64,000 nucleotides of DNA from Aquibium carbonis (lineage in GTDB: Bacteria > Pseudomonadota > Alphaproteobacteria > Rhizobiales > Rhizobiaceae). The translations under genes and the position numbers were made by a program. This document shows, piece by piece, positions 9,139 to 16,979 of the stretch. Below the pieces are notes generated by a model. It had not been told where the DNA came from, searched no databases, and saw only the letters and a list, made by a program, of their open reading frames with translations. Location: assembly GCF_003970795.1 (NCBI RefSeq), contig NZ_RWKW01000001.1, positions 1-64,000 of the forward strand. Reading direction: 5' to 3'. How positions within the stretch are numbered: the stretch's first letter is position 1; every line of letters starts with the position of its first letter.

Positions 9139-9603
9139 TTGCACAACATCCACGCCACCGGCGTGATCCTGCGTGATCGTGGCGTGCTGATCACGGGCCC
9201 CTCGGGCAGCGGCAAGTCGACCCTCGCGTTGGATCTCCTGGACCGTGTCCGCATGGCCGGCGGTTTCGCGCGCATCGTCTGCGACGACCAGATGTTCGTG
9301 CAGAAACGTTCGGGCCGCCTGCTGGCCCGCGCCGCCGCAACGATCGGGGGCCTGGTCGAGATTCGCGGGATCGGACCATGTGCGGTCGACGCCGAGCCGG
9401 CCATGGAGGTGGACCTCGTGGTCCGACTCGTTCCGGCCGCGACTGCGCCGCGGATCTGGGATGGCGAAACCGCGACCGTCGAGGGAATAGTCCTTCCGCG
9501 CCTTGATCTTCCCGAGCGCGGTGGAACCGGCTCGGTGGCCGCCGTGCAAGCCTTTCTCGCTCTCTCGGGCGTGGCGATTGTGACACCTGGCGCGGCGAAA
9601 TGA
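9139..9603 (+). CDS. hprK: HPr kinase/phosphorylase, short alphaproteobacterial form
   Basis: The protein phosphorylates HPr on serine. In alphaproteobacteria HprK is reduced to the C-terminal catalytic domain, and this 154-residue product matches that: it has Walker A GPSGSGKS (20-27) and the downstream GIGPCAVDAEP stretch of the family, but no N-terminal domain. The start is a TTG at 9139, five bases after the chvG stop, reading LHNIHATGVILRDRG. It belongs with the EIIA and HPr genes just downstream; none of the three encodes a sugar permease, consistent with a regulatory rather than sugar-importing phosphotransferase chain. Confidence 0.93.
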   Translation: MHNIHATGVILRDRGVLITGPSGSGKSTLALDLLDRVRMAGGFARIVCDDQMFVQKRSGRLLARAAATIGGLVEIRGIGPCAVDAEPAMEVDLVVRLVPAATAPRIWDGETATVEGIVLPRLDLPERGGTGSVAAVQAFLALSGVAIVTPGAAK

Positions 9604-9736
9604 CCGTCACGTGGTTCGATTTGGGCTTGTCAATGCCGGCCGGCTCGACAAGATAGCGCTCCTGTCGATCGGCGGGGCCGTTTCGGCATGACGAGACAAG
9701 AGCGCCGAGCCAGGCGGTGACGGGAGTAAGTCATTT

Positions 9737-10138
9737 ATGATCGGACTCGTGCTCGTGACGCACGGTCGGCTTGCCGAGGAGTTCCGCCACGCGGTGGAGC
9801 ATGTCGTCGGCGCCCAGCAGAATTTCGAAACCGTCTCCATCGGTGCCGACGACGATATGGAAGAGCGTCGCGGGGAGATCGTCGATGCGGTCGCACGGGC
9901 CGATGTCGGCGCCGGGGTAATCATCCTCACCGACATGTTTGGCGGAACGCCGTCCAATCTGGCGATTTCAGTCATGGAGACGGGTCGTGTCGAGGTGATT
10001 GCCGGCATGAACCTGCCGATGCTGATCAAGCTCACCAGCGTCCGCGCCGCCGACGACATGGCCGCTGCGCTCGAAGGCGCTCAGAACGCCGGTCGAAAAT
10101 ACATCAACGTTGCAAGCCAGGTCCTGAGCGCCAAATGA
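9737..10138 (+). CDS. PTS EIIA component, mannose (Man) family
   Basis: The 133-residue protein is a mannose-family EIIA: MIGLVLVTHGRLAEEF has the phospho-accepting His9 and the later ILTDMFGGTPSNLA loop is diagnostic. In rhizobia and Brucella this stand-alone protein takes phosphate from HPr and acts in regulation (the PTS-Ntr branch), since no EIIB or EIIC gene is linked. Its last four bases overlap the HPr start (ATGA), so translation is coupled. A 133-bp gap separates it from hprK. Confidence 0.93.
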   Translation: MIGLVLVTHGRLAEEFRHAVEHVVGAQQNFETVSIGADDDMEERRGEIVDAVARADVGAGVIILTDMFGGTPSNLAISVMETGRVEVIAGMNLPMLIKLTSVRAADDMAAALEGAQNAGRKYINVASQVLSAK

Positions 10139-10431
10139 GCAGCGACGACAACGCCGCCATCTCGGTGGTGCGCGACCTCGCGATCGTCAACCAGCGCGGC
10201 CTGCATGCGCGGGCTTCGGCGCGGTTCGTGCAGGTGGCTGGCGCCTACCAGGCGGAGATCACGGTCGAGAAGGACGGGATTTCGGTCGGCGGAACCTCCA
10301 TCATGGGCCTGATGATGCTGGCGGCGAGCCCCGGCTGCTGCATCCGCGTCTCCGCCAGCGGGGCGGACGCGGACGAGGCGATCGCGGCGATCGCGGCGTT
10401 GATTGCCGACCGTTTCGGCGAGGACGCGTAA
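10135..10431 (+). CDS. Phosphocarrier protein HPr
   Basis: HPr relays phosphate from enzyme I to EIIA. The 98-residue product has the active-site His24 in NQRGLHARASARFV and the regulatory-serine region GGTSIMGLMMLAASPG. HprK, encoded two genes upstream, would phosphorylate the serine. The gene overlaps the EIIA gene by 4 bases. Alphaproteobacterial HPr of this locus belongs to the regulatory Ntr-type system, so the label NPr-like is also reasonable. Confidence 0.93.
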   Translation: MSSDDNAAISVVRDLAIVNQRGLHARASARFVQVAGAYQAEITVEKDGISVGGTSIMGLMMLAASPGCCIRVSASGADADEAIAAIAALIADRFGEDA

Positions 10432-10460
10432 CGGCGGGTTAACGTTGCCGACATAGACGG

Positions 10461-10476
10461 ATAAAGATTTCCTTAT
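10461..10476. promoter_or_regulatory. Imperfect palindrome upstream of ahcY, possible SahR-type operator
   Basis: ATAAAGATTTCCTTAT is a 16-base imperfect palindrome (12 of 16 positions symmetric) about 100 bases before the ahcY start. ArsR-family SahR/SamR regulators of methionine-cycle genes are known to bind ATAAAG-type palindromes upstream of ahcY, metH and similar genes in proteobacteria. The match is by eye from remembered consensus, so the regulator assignment is tentative. No riboswitch fold was recognised here. Confidence 0.35.
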
Positions 10477-10578
10477 ATCCCATTGTGACGGACGCCGCGA
10501 TCTGCTACGGACGCGCCATTCGTGCCGGGTGGCCTCTAGGGCTGCGCCGGCCCTTTCGCCGTCGAATGGAGATGCGCA

Positions 10579-11979
10579 ATGGCTTCCAGCCAGGATTACG
10601 TCGTCAAGGATATCTCGCTTGCGGACTGGGGCCGCAAGGAAATCGAGATCGCCGAAACGGAAATGCCCGGCCTGATGGCCTGCCGCGAGGAGTTCGGCGC
10701 TTCCAGGCCACTGGCGGGCGCGCGGATCACCGGCTCGCTGCACATGACCATCCAGACCGCCGTCCTGATCGAGACGCTCAAGGCGCTCGGTGCAGACGTG
10801 CGCTGGGCTTCATGCAACATCTTTTCCACCCAGGACCATGCCGCCGCCGCCATCGCCGCCGCCGGTACGGCCGTCTACGCCGTCAAGGGCGAGACGCTGG
10901 AGGACTACTGGGACTACACCGACCGCATCTTCCAGTGGCCGGACGGCCAGCCCAGCAACATGATCCTCGATGATGGCGGCGACGCCACGATGTACATCCT
11001 GATCGGCGCTCGCGCCGAGGCGGGCGAGGACGTGCTGACCAATCCCGGCAGCGAGGAGGAGGAAATCCTCTTTGCCCAGATCCGGAAGCGCATGGCGGCG
11101 ACTCCCGGCTTCTTCAAGCGCCAGAAGGATGCCATCCGCGGCGTGTCCGAGGAGACGACCACCGGCGTCAACCGCCTCTATCAGTTGCAGAAGAAGGGGC
11201 TGCTGCCCTTCCCGGCGATCAACGTCAACGACAGCGTCACAAAGTCCAAGTTCGACAACAAGTACGGCTGCAAGGAATCGCTCGTTGACGGCATCCGTCG
11301 CGCAACCGACGTCATGATGGCCGGCAAGGTCGCTGTCATCTGCGGCTACGGCGATGTGGGCAAGGGCTCGGCCGCCTCGCTCGCCGGCGCCGGCGCCCGC
11401 GTCAAGGTCACCGAGGCGGATCCGATCTGCGCGCTCCAGGCGGCCATGGATGGTTTCGAGGTCGTCACGCTCGAGGACGCGGCACCCTCCGCCGACATCA
11501 TCATCACCGCCACCGGAAACAAGGATGTGGTCACGCTCGACCACATGCGCGCCATGAAGGACATGGTGATCCTCGGCAACATCGGCCACTTCGACAACGA
11601 GATCCAGGTCGCGGCGATGCGCAACCTGAAATGGACCAACGTCAAGCCGCAGGTCGACATGGTCCAGTTCCCGGATGGCAAGCGCATCCTGCTTCTCTCG
11701 GAAGGTCGGCTGCTCAACCTCGGCAATGCCACCGGCCATCCCAGCTTCGTCATGTCGGCCTCCTTCACCAACCAGGTGCTGGCCCAGATCGAGCTCTACA
11801 CCAAGGGTTCGAGCTACAAGAACGAGGTCTACGTTCTGCCCAAGCATCTCGATGAGAAGGTTGCGCGCCTGCATCTCAGCAAGCTCAATGCGCGCCTGAC
11901 CGAACTGTCCAGCGAACAAGCTGCCTATATCGGAGTCACGCCGCAGGGGCCTTTCAAGCCGGAACACTACCGGTACTGA
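10579..11979 (+). CDS. ahcY: Adenosylhomocysteinase (S-adenosyl-L-homocysteine hydrolase)
   Basis: AhcY hydrolyses S-adenosylhomocysteine to homocysteine and adenosine using tightly bound NAD, clearing the inhibitor left by methylation reactions. The 466-residue length is standard. Visible landmarks are [11 protein letters not shown] near the substrate site, [13 protein letters not shown], the NAD-binding [10 protein letters not shown], and the C-terminal [10 protein letters not shown] that reaches into the partner subunit. It stands alone, with a strong terminator immediately after it and a palindromic possible operator before it. Confidence 0.97.
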   Translation: MASSQDYVVKDISLADWGRKEIEIAETEMPGLMACREEFGASRPLAGARITGSLHMTIQTAVLIETLKALGADVRWASCNIFSTQDHAAAAIAAAGTAVYAVKGETLEDYWDYTDRIFQWPDGQPSNMILDDGGDATMYILIGARAEAGEDVLTNPGSEEEEILFAQIRKRMAATPGFFKRQKDAIRGVSEETTTGVNRLYQLQKKGLLPFPAINVNDSVTKSKFDNKYGCKESLVDGIRRATDVMMAGKVAVICGYGDVGKGSAASLAGAGARVKVTEADPICALQAAMDGFEVVTLEDAAPSADIIITATGNKDVVTLDHMRAMKDMVILGNIGHFDNEIQVAAMRNLKWTNVKPQVDMVQFPDGKRILLLSEGRLLNLGNATGHPSFVMSASFTNQVLAQIELYTKGSSYKNEVYVLPKHLDEKVARLHLSKLNARLTELSSEQAAYIGVTPQGPFKPEHYRY

Positions 11980-12007
11980 ATTTTCTACTGTACGACACAA
12001 CATCTAG

Positions 12008-12046
12008 AGGCCGGGCGGAGCTTTCTCCGCCCGGCCTGTTTTTTGT
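12008..12046 (+). terminator. Strong intrinsic terminator after ahcY
   Basis: AGGCCGGGCGGAG (12008-12020) pairs with CTCCGCCCGGCCT (12025-12037) around a short loop, followed by GTTTTTTG. It lies 28 bases after the ahcY stop. Confidence 0.92.
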
Positions 12047-12184
12047 CCCGGAAGCTTCTTCACGGCGAATCCGCCGACCGGTACAGTGCCCTGATTCGCC
12101 ATGGGATGCGGTCTCGGAGCGGGGATGCGTAATCGAGGGCGCGGCCGGGCGGCTGGCTGTCGAGCGGCGGAGAGGACGGGAACG

Positions 12185-14731
12185 ATGCAGGTGTTGCGCC
12201 CGCGAGATTCGGGGATCGGCGGGTCGTGTTCGGCGGTGGGCGCGGTGCGAACCAGGACGGTACGCAATGCCTTGCGCTCGGGTGCGGCCGGCGTTGCCTC
12301 GCTTGCGGGCCTCGTCTGCCTCCAGACGCCTGCCGCCGCGCAGGAACGTATCGGCGCGGCCGGCGTCCGCGTCTTTGGCGGCTTTGGCGCGTTCGAGGTC
12401 ATCCAGTTCGCAACCTTCGCCGGCGTGCTGGGTGCGGCACTTGTATCGGCGATCTGGCTGATCCGCGAGCGTGGACGTATCGCTGCCGAGAACCTCGAAC
12501 TGCGCGAACGCATCGCCGAACTCAATGCGGTGGTCCAGCGTTCCGACGCACTCGCCAGCGTGCGTGATCAGCGCACCGTCATCTGGTCGAGCGAGCACCG
12601 GCGTCCCGAAATCTTGGGCTCCCTTCCCGCCGCCCATGGCGTGCCTGACGAGCGTGCGGGGTTCCTCGCCTTCGGTCGCTGGCTCACACCAGGATCCGCG
12701 ACTGCGATCGAGAATGCCATTTCGTCGCTGCGCAGCGCTGGCGAACCGTTCGACCTCGTCGCCGAAACCCAGAGCGGTATCGTCCTGGAAGTTCAGGGTC
12801 GCAAGGCGGCCGGCCACTCCATCGTGCGTTTCCAGTCGCTGACGGAACGTCAAAGGGAGCACGCCCGTCTGCGCGCCGAGCATGCCGCTGTCGCCAGCGA
12901 GCACGACCTCGTCCTGAAACTGCTCGATTCCATCGAGATGCCCTTCTGGCTGCGCGATGCTGCCGGCCGACTTCGGCATGCCAACGAGGCATACGCGATA
13001 GCGGTCGAGGCCGAGACGCCCGGCCAGGCAGTTGCGGAAGGTCGCGAACTGCTCGGCACCCAGGCGCGCGAAGCCATGACGCGCCATCATGGGTCCGATC
13101 CGGTCTACCAGCAGACCGTGTCGGCCGTGATCGGGGGAGACCGGCGCCTTTTCGCCGTGACCGACATCGCCACGAACTCCGGATCGGCCGGTCTTGCCAC
13201 CGATCGCAGCGAGATCGAAACGTTGCGCGGCGAGTTCGAACGCATGATGCGTAGCCATTCCGAGACGCTCGACCAGCTGAACACCGCCGTTGCGATCTTC
13301 GACGCCGATCAGAAGCTGCGCTTCTTCAACCAGGCGCTCCAGAAGCTCTGGGAATTTGAGCCCGGTTTCCTCGAAAGCGCCCCCGACAACACGCTGATGC
13401 TCGACAGGCTGCGCAGCGCCGGCAAGCTCGCCGAGCAGCCGGAATGGCGGCGCTGGAAGGAAAACCTCCTGTCGGCGTACCGCTCGGTCGATCCGCAGGT
13501 GCATTGGTGGCACCTGCCCGACGGGCGCACGATCCGCGTGGTCGGCAATCCGAGCCCGCGCGGCGGCGTCACATGGGTGTTCGAGAACCTCACCGAGCGC
13601 TTCGATCTCGAAAGCCGCTACAACACGGCAGTCCGGGTGCAGCGCGAGACGCTGGACAACCTCGCCGAGGGCGTCGCCGTCTTCGGACCCGATGGAAGGG
13701 TGCGGCTCTTCAACCCTGCCTTTGCGCGGCTCTGGCGTCTGGGCAATGACGAGGTCGGCGTCGGCATCCACATAGCCGTGATCCGCAAGGCCTGCGAGCG
13801 GGCCTGCGCGAAGAGTCCCTGGCCGGATTTCGTGGCCGCTGTCACCGGCTTCGACGAAGAGCGCCGCGAGACGCATGGCAAGGTCGAACTCGTCGAGGGA
13901 TCGATCCTGAGCTACGCCGTGATTCCGCTGCCGAACGGCCAGGTCATGACCACCTTCGTCGACGTCACCGACAGCGTGAACTTCGAGCGCGCCCTGCAGG
14001 AGAAAAACGAAGCGCTGCAGAAGGCCGACCAGCTCAAGAACGACTTCGTCCAGCACGTGTCCTACGAATTGCGGTCGCCGCTGACCAACATCATCGGCTT
14101 CACCGAACTGCTCGAGCAGCCGGACACCGGACCGATGAACCCGCGGCAAGAAGAATATCTCGACCACATTGCCTCTTCGTCCTCGGTGCTGCTGACCATC
14201 GTCAACGACATCCTCGATCTCGCCACCGTCGATGCCGGCATCATGGAACTGGAGATCGGCGAAGTGCCCGTGGCCCGCACCGTCCACGAAACCGCCGAAC
14301 TCGTCGCCGAGAAACTGCGCGAGCACGACATCGGACTCAGGATCGACCTCGATGCAGCGCCGGCCGCCTTCCAGGCCGACGAGCAGCGGCTGCGGCAGAT
14401 CCTGTTCAACCTGCTCAGCAACGCCGCCAACTATGCGCCCGAGCACTCGACGATCGTGCTGTCGTGCCGGCAGGCGGGCGACCGGATCGAGTTCGTCGTC
14501 CATGATGACGGCCCCGGCATGCCGCCCGAAATCCTCGACGCCGCTTTCAAGCGCTTCGAGCCGCGCGCCAATGGCGGCCGCAAGCGCGGCGCGGGCCTCG
14601 GCCTCGCCATCGTCAAGAGCTTCGTGGAATTGCATGGCGGCACGGTCGAGATCGACACCGGGCGGTCGCGCGGCACTACCGTCATCTGCCGCTTCCCCGC
14701 CGCGCCGCGCGAGGCCAAGGCGGCCGAGTAG
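12185..14731 (+). CDS. divL: DivL-type PAS-domain histidine kinase homologue with tyrosine in the H-box
   Basis: DivL is a membrane-linked regulator of the CtrA cell-cycle pathway in alphaproteobacteria; it binds DivK and controls CckA rather than acting as an ordinary kinase. The ATG at 12185 has AGAGGACGGGAA upstream and gives 848 residues (an earlier ATG at 12101 is less likely). A hydrophobic N-terminus (about 20-45) and a second membrane segment (about 70-95) precede a coiled coil, several PAS-like regions and a kinase core. The dimerisation box reads FVQHVSYELRSPLTN, with Tyr627 where kinases have the phospho-accepting His; this substitution is the hallmark of DivL. N and G boxes (NLLSNAANYAP, HDDGPGMP, GAGLGLAIVK) are intact. 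Confidence 0.88.
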   Translation: MQVLRPRDSGIGGSCSAVGAVRTRTVRNALRSGAAGVASLAGLVCLQTPAAAQERIGAAGVRVFGGFGAFEVIQFATFAGVLGAALVSAIWLIRERGRIAAENLELRERIAELNAVVQRSDALASVRDQRTVIWSSEHRRPEILGSLPAAHGVPDERAGFLAFGRWLTPGSATAIENAISSLRSAGEPFDLVAETQSGIVLEVQGRKAAGHSIVRFQSLTERQREHARLRAEHAAVASEHDLVLKLLDSIEMPFWLRDAAGRLRHANEAYAIAVEAETPGQAVAEGRELLGTQAREAMTRHHGSDPVYQQTVSAVIGGDRRLFAVTDIATNSGSAGLATDRSEIETLRGEFERMMRSHSETLDQLNTAVAIFDADQKLRFFNQALQKLWEFEPGFLESAPDNTLMLDRLRSAGKLAEQPEWRRWKENLLSAYRSVDPQVHWWHLPDGRTIRVVGNPSPRGGVTWVFENLTERFDLESRYNTAVRVQRETLDNLAEGVAVFGPDGRVRLFNPAFARLWRLGNDEVGVGIHIAVIRKACERACAKSPWPDFVAAVTGFDEERRETHGKVELVEGSILSYAVIPLPNGQVMTTFVDVTDSVNFERALQEKNEALQKADQLKNDFVQHVSYELRSPLTNIIGFTELLEQPDTGPMNPRQEEYLDHIASSSSVLLTIVNDILDLATVDAGIMELEIGEVPVARTVHETAELVAEKLREHDIGLRIDLDAAPAAFQADEQRLRQILFNLLSNAANYAPEHSTIVLSCRQAGDRIEFVVHDDGPGMPPEILDAAFKRFEPRANGGRKRGAGLGLAIVKSFVELHGGTVEIDTGRSRGTTVICRFPAAPREAKAAE

Positions 14732-14742
14732 GAACAGCCAGA

Positions 14743-16251
14743 ATGCGTGACGGTCCCTTCGACATCGGTCTGGCCGACGAGGCCGCCACGCGGCGGCTGG
14801 GCGAAGACCTGGCGCTGGCGCTGAAACCCGGCGATCTCGTGTGTCTCGAAGGCGATCTCGGCGCTGGCAAGACGACGCTTGCCCGCGCGTTTCTGCGCGC
14901 CATGGCCGACGATCCGGACCTCGAAGTGCCGAGCCCCACCTTCACGCTCGTCCAGACCTACGATCTTCGCGTTCCTGTGCACCATCTCGATCTCTATCGC
15001 CTGGGCGCTGCCGACGAGATCGACGAACTGGGCGTCGAGGAGATGATCGCGTCGGGGATCGTGCTCGTCGAATGGCCGGAACGGGCCGCCGGGCGCCTGC
15101 CGCCCGCCGCGCTGACGATCAGGCTGGATCAGGATGGTGACGGTCGCCGTGCCCGGATCTCCGGCGCGGCACCGGCGCTGAAGCGGCTCGACCGCTCGCT
15201 CGCCATCCGCGGGTTCCTGGCCGGGGCCGGATGGAGCCACTCCACGCGCCGCTTCATGTTCGGTGATGCGTCGACCCGTGCCTACGAGACGGTCGAGCAG
15301 GGCGGCGAGCGCCGGATCCTCATGAACGCGCCCCGCCAGCCCGACGGTCCGGTGATCCGCGACGGCAAGCCCTACAGCCAGATCGCGCATCTGGCCGAGG
15401 ATGTGCTGCCCTTCGTGGCCATCGGCGAGGCATTGAAGACCGCGGGTTTCGCCGCACCCAGCATCCATGCCGCCGACATCGAGGCCGGCCTGCTTCTCCT
15501 GGAGCATCTCGGCAGCGGCAATTTCCTCGCCAACGACGGTTCTCCGGTCGCCGAACGCTATGCGGAAGCGGGCCGCCTGCTCGCCGCCCTGCATGGCAAG
15601 TCGTGGCCCGAAACGATCACGACGAGCCAGGGCGTCGCCCATCATGTGCCGGCCTACGATCGCGGGGCGATGACGATCGAGGTCGAACTCCTGACCGACT
15701 GGTACATGCCGTACGTGACCGGCAGCCCGGTCTCGGCGGAGGTGAAAGCCGCCTATGTCGCGGCCTGGAACACGGTATTCGACCGGTTGGAGAGCGCCGA
15801 GAAGAGCCTGGTACTGCGCGACTACCACTCGCCCAACATCGTCTGGCGGGACGATCGGCAAGGGCTCGACCGTCTCGGCCTCGTCGATTTCCAGGACGCG
15901 ATGATCGGCCCGGCTGCCTACGACCTCGCCTCGCTTGCCATGGACGCCCGCGTGACCATCCCGCCCGAAATGGAGCGCGCGACGATCGAGGCCTATGCAT
16001 CAGCGCGGGCGGCTGCCGGCGGCTTCGACCGCGCCGGGTTCGACGAGGCCTACGCCATCATGGCCGCGCAGCGGAATGCCAAGATTCTCGGCATCTTCGT
16101 GCGGCTCGACAGGCGCGACGGCAAGCCGGTCTACCTGAAGCATCTGCCGCGCATCCGCGCCTATTTTGCCCGCGCGCTCGTTCACCCGGCACTGGAGCCG
16201 GTCGCCGCCTTCTGCCAGAGCGCCGGCCTGCTCGACGACACGCTTTCATGA
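14743..16251 (+). CDS. tsaE: Fusion of TsaE (t6A ATPase) and AmgK-like sugar kinase
   Basis: The first ~150 residues are TsaE, the ATPase needed for threonylcarbamoyl-adenosine (t6A37) in tRNA: P-loop GDLGAGKTT (37-45), VPSPTFTLVQ and HLDLYRL. The rest is an aminoglycoside-phosphotransferase fold kinase with VLRDYHSPNIVW (catalytic loop) and LVDFQDAMIGPAAYDL (metal site), the signatures of AmgK, which phosphorylates N-acetylmuramic acid at C1 in peptidoglycan recycling. The MurU-like gene that uses the AmgK product overlaps the stop by four bases. This fused arrangement occurs in other rhizobia; why a tRNA-modification subunit is joined to a wall-recycling kinase is not known to me. 502 residues, ATG 1743-style start at 14743 after AGGAACAG. 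Confidence 0.92.
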   Translation: MRDGPFDIGLADEAATRRLGEDLALALKPGDLVCLEGDLGAGKTTLARAFLRAMADDPDLEVPSPTFTLVQTYDLRVPVHHLDLYRLGAADEIDELGVEEMIASGIVLVEWPERAAGRLPPAALTIRLDQDGDGRRARISGAAPALKRLDRSLAIRGFLAGAGWSHSTRRFMFGDASTRAYETVEQGGERRILMNAPRQPDGPVIRDGKPYSQIAHLAEDVLPFVAIGEALKTAGFAAPSIHAADIEAGLLLLEHLGSGNFLANDGSPVAERYAEAGRLLAALHGKSWPETITTSQGVAHHVPAYDRGAMTIEVELLTDWYMPYVTGSPVSAEVKAAYVAAWNTVFDRLESAEKSLVLRDYHSPNIVWRDDRQGLDRLGLVDFQDAMIGPAAYDLASLAMDARVTIPPEMERATIEAYASARAAAGGFDRAGFDEAYAIMAAQRNAKILGIFVRLDRRDGKPVYLKHLPRIRAYFARALVHPALEPVAAFCQSAGLLDDTLS

Positions 16252-16979
16252 GCGCCGTGCCCGAGACCGCCATGGTGCTCGCCGCCGGCCTCGGCACGCG
16301 CATGCGGCCGATCACCGACACGATCCCCAAGCCGCTGGTCGAGATATCGGGCCGCACCCTGCTCGACCGAGGCCTCGACACGCTGGAGCGAGCGGGCGTG
16401 CGGCGTGCGGTGGTCAACGTCCACCATCTCGCTGACCGGATCATCGCCCACGTCGCATCGCGGATGAGCCCGGCGATCACGATCTCCGACGAGACGTCCG
16501 GTCTGCTCGATTCGGCCGGCGGCATCGTCATGGCACTGCCGCATCTAGGCGCCGATCCCTTCCTCGTGCTCAACGCCGACACGTTCTGGATCGATGCCGA
16601 CGGCGTCCACAACCTTGCCGAGATGGCCAGGGCGTGGGACCCTGCGGCCATGGACATGCTGCTGCTCACCGCGGATATGGCGGATGCCACCGGCCATACC
16701 GGCGGTGTGGATTTCACCGTCGACGCGCAGGGCCGGCTCGCGCGGGCGAACGCCGTCGCCGAGGGTGTCATCTATGCCGGCGCCATGATCCTCCATCCGC
16801 GCATTTTCGAAGGCGCGGAGCCCGAGCCACACTCGCTCAACCTCTATTTCGATCGCGCCATCGCCGCCGGCCGGCTCTTCGGCCACTGCATGCGCGGAGT
16901 CTGGATCACAGTCGGCACGCCCGACGCAATCCCGGCGGCCGAGGCAGCCGTCGCGAGGGCTGCGGCAGGCCGGCGATGA
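16248..16979 (+). CDS. murU: MurU-like nucleotidyltransferase
   Basis: The 243-residue product is a sugar-1-phosphate nucleotidyltransferase: AMVLAAGLGTRMRPITD and IPKPLVEI form the nucleotide site, and LNADTFWID holds the metal-binding Asp. MurU makes UDP-MurNAc from MurNAc-1-phosphate, bypassing de novo synthesis. The four-base overlaps with tsaE-amgK upstream and addB downstream support a shared operon. The enzyme could in principle activate another sugar phosphate; the AmgK-like domain next door favours MurU. The true start is the ATG at 16248, although the frame is open much further upstream. Confidence 0.88.
   Translation: MSAVPETAMVLAAGLGTRMRPITDTIPKPLVEISGRTLLDRGLDTLERAGVRRAVVNVHHLADRIIAHVASRMSPAITISDETSGLLDSAGGIVMALPHLGADPFLVLNADTFWIDADGVHNLAEMARAWDPAAMDMLLLTADMADATGHTGGVDFTVDAQGRLARANAVAEGVIYAGAMILHPRIFEGAEPEPHSLNLYFDRAIAAGRLFGHCMRGVWITVGTPDAIPAAEAAVARAAAGRR

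Noticed and set aside
9139-9603. Truncated HPr kinase pseudogene
   Set aside because: The short form lacking the N-terminal domain is standard in alphaproteobacteria and keeps its P-loop.
10432-10578. SAM or SAH riboswitch upstream of ahcY
   Set aside because: The 147-bp leader shows no fold or conserved loop pattern that I can match to SAM-II, SAM/SAH or SAH riboswitches; only a short palindrome stands out.
11954-14635. Long open frame on the minus strand opposite divL (about 890 codons)
   Set aside because: It mirrors the GC-rich codons of the real gene on the plus strand, has no recognisable domain and no ribosome site. Similar antisense frames opposite pheS, ahcY, addA, cysG, trpA and lepA were dismissed for the same reason.
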